NCBI RefSeq assembly: GCF_013328815.1
Contig: NZ_JABUHN010000011.1
Span: forward strand, 1 to 64,000
DNA from: Tabrizicola fusiformis
GTDB lineage: Bacteria > Pseudomonadota > Alphaproteobacteria > Rhodobacterales > Rhodobacteraceae
Reading direction: 5' to 3'
Length of the DNA stretch: 64,000 nucleotides
Position 1 is the first letter of the stretch. Each line of letters begins with the position of its first letter. Position numbers and translations under genes: made by a program. The notes under the pieces are model-generated. The model saw nothing but the letters and a program-made list of their open reading frames with translations. It was not told the origin of the DNA and searched no databases. This document shows positions 61,215-64,000 of this stretch, piece after piece.

Positions 61215-62374
61215 CCCTGATCCCCTTCAACCAAAGCTGCAAAGCCCGTCTCGCGGCGCCAGGTCGCCAGCGCATCAAGATCCTGCGCCGAAGCAATCTC
61301 GCGTTCCGGCAGTGCTTCGCGGTCCGTCGGATCGACCGGCCGACCGTCAACGCGCACCTCGTAGTGCAGGTTCGGGCCGCTGACGAGGCCCGTCGCGCCA
61401 ACGGCACCGATGCTGTCACCGGCCTTGACCCGCGTGCCTTCCCGCACATCTTCGGCAATCTCGGACAGATGGGCATAGCGTGTCACAACCCCGCCGCCGT
61501 GGTCGATGTCGATGGTCAGGCCATAGCCCCGGATCGTACCGGCAAAGACGACGCGCCCTGCGCCGGTGGCCGAGACTTCGGTTCCGACCGGAGCGGCATA
61601 GTCGATCCCGGTATGCATCCGCACGCCCCCAAGAACAGGGTGGTTGCGTCGCCCGAAGACGGAAGACAGCCGGGCACCGAGGATCGGCGCGGCGGACCGC
61701 TGCACGGCTTCCCCGTCCTCGAACACGATGACGGGACCTGCTGCATCCGTGGCGACGAGTTCAAGTACCCGGTCTGCAAGTTCCAGTCGCGCATAGTTCA
61801 GCCGTGGCTCGCCCGCGATGCTGCCGTCAGGAAGCTGGTCTTCCTGCCAGACCAGTGCAAAAGTTTCGCCGCCCTGCAAGTCGCGCCGGAAGTCGACCTG
61901 GCCCGCGAGGAGCGCAGTCAGGTCCACGGCGAAGCGTTCCGGCGCGTTGCGCGCAACGAGGGCTTCGTAAAGCGTGCCGTCAAGCACAAGCGTTTCCCGC
62001 CGGTCCGTTTCACGGATTGGCGGATCAAGCCGCGCGGCTCCAACGGGGCCGTCGAAGGTCAGCACAATCTCGACGCCATCTTCCACGAAGAGCGACATGC
62101 GTGTCAGGCTCGCCGGATCGCCCGATGTGGCCGTCCACTCGATGCGATGGCCTGGCCGCAGGTCGGTGAGGTCGTAAACCCCCGCGAGAGCCAAGGCGGC
62201 CTCTGCCCGGATCCCGGCAGGGACACCCGCATGACCGAGCACACTGTCGAGCGTGTCGCCGGAGGCAATCGTCGCTTCGAACACGGCGGGAAGATGCGCG
62301 GTCGGCGTGTCGGCTGCAGCCTGCAACGGCACGAGGGAGGCGGCGGCAAGGACTATGAGGGCAGAGCGGATCAT
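61211..62374 (-). CDS. M23-family peptidoglycan endopeptidase
   Basis: A 387-residue exported protein with a signal peptide (about 1-21), an N-terminal LysM-like/OapA-type region and a C-terminal LytM domain. Zinc ligands and catalytic residues lie in MHTGIDYAAPVGT, TRYAHLSEI and NLHYEVRVDGRPVDP, a complete HxH set, so it is probably active. It cleaves peptide cross-links. Starts at 62374; sits between Sco and DUF411 genes. Confidence 0.9.
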   Translation of the reverse strand: MIRSALIVLAAASLVPLQAAADTPTAHLPAVFEATIASGDTLDSVLGHAGVPAGIRAEAALALAGVYDLTDLRPGHRIEWTATSGDPASLTRMSLFVEDGVEIVLTFDGPVGAARLDPPIRETDRRETLVLDGTLYEALVARNAPERFAVDLTALLAGQVDFRRDLQGGETFALVWQEDQLPDGSIAGEPRLNYARLELADRVLELVATDAAGPVIVFEDGEAVQRSAAPILGARLSSVFGRRNHPVLGGVRMHTGIDYAAPVGTEVSATGAGRVVFAGTIRGYGLTIDIDHGGGVVTRYAHLSEIAEDVREGTRVKAGDSIGAVGATGLVSGPNLHYEVRVDGRPVDPTDREALPEREIASAQDLDALATWRRETGFAALVEGDQG

Positions 62375-62390
62375 CTGGCAGAATGACCTT

Positions 62391-62993
62391 TCAACTGAGG
62401 GTTCGGCGGATCTTCGGAACGGCAAAGCGCCGGTCCTCGTGGAAGTCGATGATGCTGGCAAAGCGTCCGTCCGGGTGGAACAGGAACACACCGGCGGTGT
62501 GGTCCATCGTGTAGTCACCATCGTCCCGCGGCACGCGCGCGTATTTCACCCGGAAATCGGCGGCAGCTTTCTCGACCTGTTCGGCGGACCCTGTCAACCC
62601 GATGATGCGCGGATCGAAGTTGCTCACGTAGTCGGCGAGGGCCTCCGGCGTATCGCGGTCGGGGTCGACCGTGATCAGGGCCACGACCAGCCGGTCGGCG
62701 TCGGGCCCCAGTTCCTCAAGCCAGAGCGAGATGTCGCTTAGTGTCGTCGGACAGACATCCGGGCACCAAGTGAAGCCGAAGAAGGCCATGACCGGGCGAC
62801 CGACCCAGTCCAAAGGCCTGACGGGTTGTCCGCGGTGGTCAGTGAGATCCCAGTCCATGTCACCGACAGGCAGGGGCAACAAGGCGTTCCCGCGCTGCCG
62901 GTCACGTGTCCGCCACGCGCCAACCCCCAGCATGAAGGCGACAGCCGCGCCTGTGGCCCCCAGGCCTAGGATCACTGCCCGGCGTCGCTGCAA
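62391..62993 (-). CDS. SCO1/SenC-family copper chaperone
   Basis: A 200-residue protein with an N-terminal membrane anchor (about 7-27) and a thioredoxin fold. The copper site is CPDVCP (FTWCPDVCPTTLSD) with the distal histidine in YTMDHTAG. Delivers copper to CuA of oxidases. Overlaps the PCuAC gene by 22 bases. Confidence 0.92.
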   Translation of the reverse strand: MQRRRAVILGLGATGAAVAFMLGVGAWRTRDRQRGNALLPLPVGDMDWDLTDHRGQPVRPLDWVGRPVMAFFGFTWCPDVCPTTLSDISLWLEELGPDADRLVVALITVDPDRDTPEALADYVSNFDPRIIGLTGSAEQVEKAAADFRVKYARVPRDDGDYTMDHTAGVFLFHPDGRFASIIDFHEDRRFAVPKIRRTLS

Positions 62994-63445
62994 TCCGGAC
63001 CCTCCGCGCGCAGGGACAGCACGTCGGCATCGACCGTCACGTCGCCCGCATTCTCGAAGGTCAGGGTGACGGGGAACCGGTCACCCTCCTTCAGCGCTGT
63101 GGCCAGACCCATCAGCATGCCGTGGTAGGCGCCGGGGGACAGCGCCACGGTCTCGCCCGCCGGAACCGGGATCGACATCGCGTGCGGCATTGAAGCGATG
63201 CCGTCGGTGACGACGGTCTCGTGAAGCATCGGCATGGTCGCGGCCGGCGTCGTGATGCCGATAAGGGCGTCGTCTGTGCTACCTCCGTTCGTGATCTCGA
63301 CATAGAACACCGCCGGGCGATCCGCGCCAATGGTCGCCTTGGACCAGGCGTGTTCTATGGTGAGGTCGCCGACCGTAAACGTCCCGCAGGCGAAGGCGGC
63401 AGGGGCGGCGAGGAGCAGGGCCGTGGAAAGGAACAATGATTTCAT
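62972..63445 (-). CDS. PCuAC copper chaperone
   Basis: A 157-residue periplasmic protein. Signal peptide (about 1-19). Cu(I) ligands lie in MLHETVVTDGIASMPHAM and GAYHGMLMGL, fitting H(M)x10Mx21HxM. It hands copper to Sco and CuA or to cbb3-type oxidases. Three bases separate it from the second Sco gene. Confidence 0.92.
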   Translation of the reverse strand: MKSLFLSTALLLAAPAAFACGTFTVGDLTIEHAWSKATIGADRPAVFYVEITNGGSTDDALIGITTPAATMPMLHETVVTDGIASMPHAMSIPVPAGETVALSPGAYHGMLMGLATALKEGDRFPVTLTFENAGDVTVDADVLSLRAEGPDCSDAGQ

Positions 63446-63448
63446 TTG

Positions 63449-64000
63449 TCAGAATCTCGATCTGAGGTCGGAAAGGATTTCGGCGGCTGGCGTGCCGTAG
63501 GCGAACTGCCTCAGCCATACGCCGTCAGGGCCGATCAGGAACAGGCCGGGACTGTGCGACATGGTGTAGCCGTCCGCGACCGCTGCGTCGGCCTCACGGG
63601 CGAAGTAGATCTTGAAGCTCTCGGCCGCAGCCTCCGTGTCCGCATCAGTGCCCGCAAGCCCGAGGATCGCCGGGTGAAACGCCTCGGTATACTCCCGAAG
63701 GCCGAGCCGCCGGTCCCGCACCGGGTCGATGGAAACGAAGATGGGCTGCACCTTCGCCGCATCTGGCCCGAGATCGTCCATCACCTGCGCGACCTCGGAT
63801 AGGGTGGTGGGGCACACGTCCGGGCAATTGGTGAAGCCGAAGAAGACCAGCAGGAACTTGCCACGAAACTCTTCCGATGTCCGCTGCGTCCCCTCGCTGT
63901 CCGCAAGCGAGAAGGACGGGGAAAAGGCCGCGTCCGCAACGTCTTGCATCCCGGCAGATGACCAGCGCAGCGCGAAGAACGCCACGGTCGCCACAATGGC
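63449..64000 (-). CDS. SCO1/SenC-family protein, second copy, 5' end outside window
   Basis: At least 182 residues. The beginning lies beyond the window; the first visible residues are the membrane anchor (ATVAFFALRWSS). Copper site TNCPDVCPTTLSEV and distal histidine YTMSHSPG are present. It is upstream of the PCuAC and Sco genes in one minus-strand operon with M23 and DUF411. Confidence 0.9.
   Translation of the reverse strand, partial: AIVATVAFFALRWSSAGMQDVADAAFSPSFSLADSEGTQRTSEEFRGKFLLVFFGFTNCPDVCPTTLSEVAQVMDDLGPDAAKVQPIFVSIDPVRDRRLGLREYTEAFHPAILGLAGTDADTEAAAESFKIYFAREADAAVADGYTMSHSPGLFLIGPDGVWLRQFAYGTPAAEILSDLRSRF

Noticed and set aside
1-64000. CRISPR array, tRNA or rRNA genes
   Set aside because: No regularly spaced direct repeats and no recognisable RNA gene sequences were seen.

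Overview
The window looks like part of a large accessory replicon (plasmid or chromid) of an alphaproteobacterium of the order Rhodobacterales (Paracoccus/Roseobacter relatives). Reasons: high G+C, a plasmid backbone of small conserved genes typical of that group (DUF6915, DUF6878, DUF736 and DUF932 proteins), a Rep_3-like initiator with parAB, and copper and oxidase genes of rhodobacterial type. No rRNA, tRNA or CRISPR array was seen. All calls come from reading the sequence; no search was run.

Layout. 1-6 kb: plasmid accessory genes on the minus strand, the first of them broken at the left edge, plus a hipBA toxin-antitoxin pair. 6.1-10.1 kb: replication and partition module (rep minus, parA and parB plus) with an iteron array and a DnaA box between rep and parA; a 14-bp palindrome lies just outside each end of the module. 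10.1-19.1 kb: mobile-element territory, with a serine recombinase, an HTH gene, a complete mercury operon (merR, merTPFA), a chromate module (chrB and a truncated chrA), an ISKra4-like insertion sequence, and two further partial copies of the 3' end of the HTH gene at module boundaries. 19.1-64 kb: a large copper, redox and hypoxia island that continues past the right edge.

The copper island has several operons. (a) An oxidase-like pair: subunit I with two active-site His replaced by Tyr, and a CuA-type subunit II. (b) copA-cueR divergent from copZ and a DUF305 gene, with two textbook CueR-type promoters. (c) A minus-strand operon of two ECF sigma factors, a Cys-rich peptide, a P1B ATPase with a CPD motif, a secreted protein and an archaeal-type GAPDH. 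(d) A divergent plus-strand run with the arginine deiminase pathway (antiporter, arcA, argF/arcB, arcC), PRPP synthetase, beta-CASP RNA hydrolase and thymidine/AMP phosphorylase. (e) Periplasmic and cell-wall operons (L,D-transpeptidases, DsbA-like proteins, c-type cytochromes, a PBP2 paralogue, multicopper oxidase, TlpA, DUF411, M23 peptidase, Sco and PCuAC).

Two themes tie the island together. FNR/CRP-type half-site pairs (TTGAC-N4-GTCAA and TTGAC-N4-ATCAA) stand before the oxidase-like operon and between the two big divergent operons, which suggests oxygen or nitric oxide control. Five small proteins of one architecture (N-terminal membrane segment, Cys pair, proline-rich C-terminus) stand at or near the head of five different operons. 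One of them sits directly before the multicopper oxidase, the place of the copper-responsive leader CutF of Rhodobacter capsulatus. A set of such leaders controlling a whole copper/hypoxia island is the best candidate here for an under-described system.
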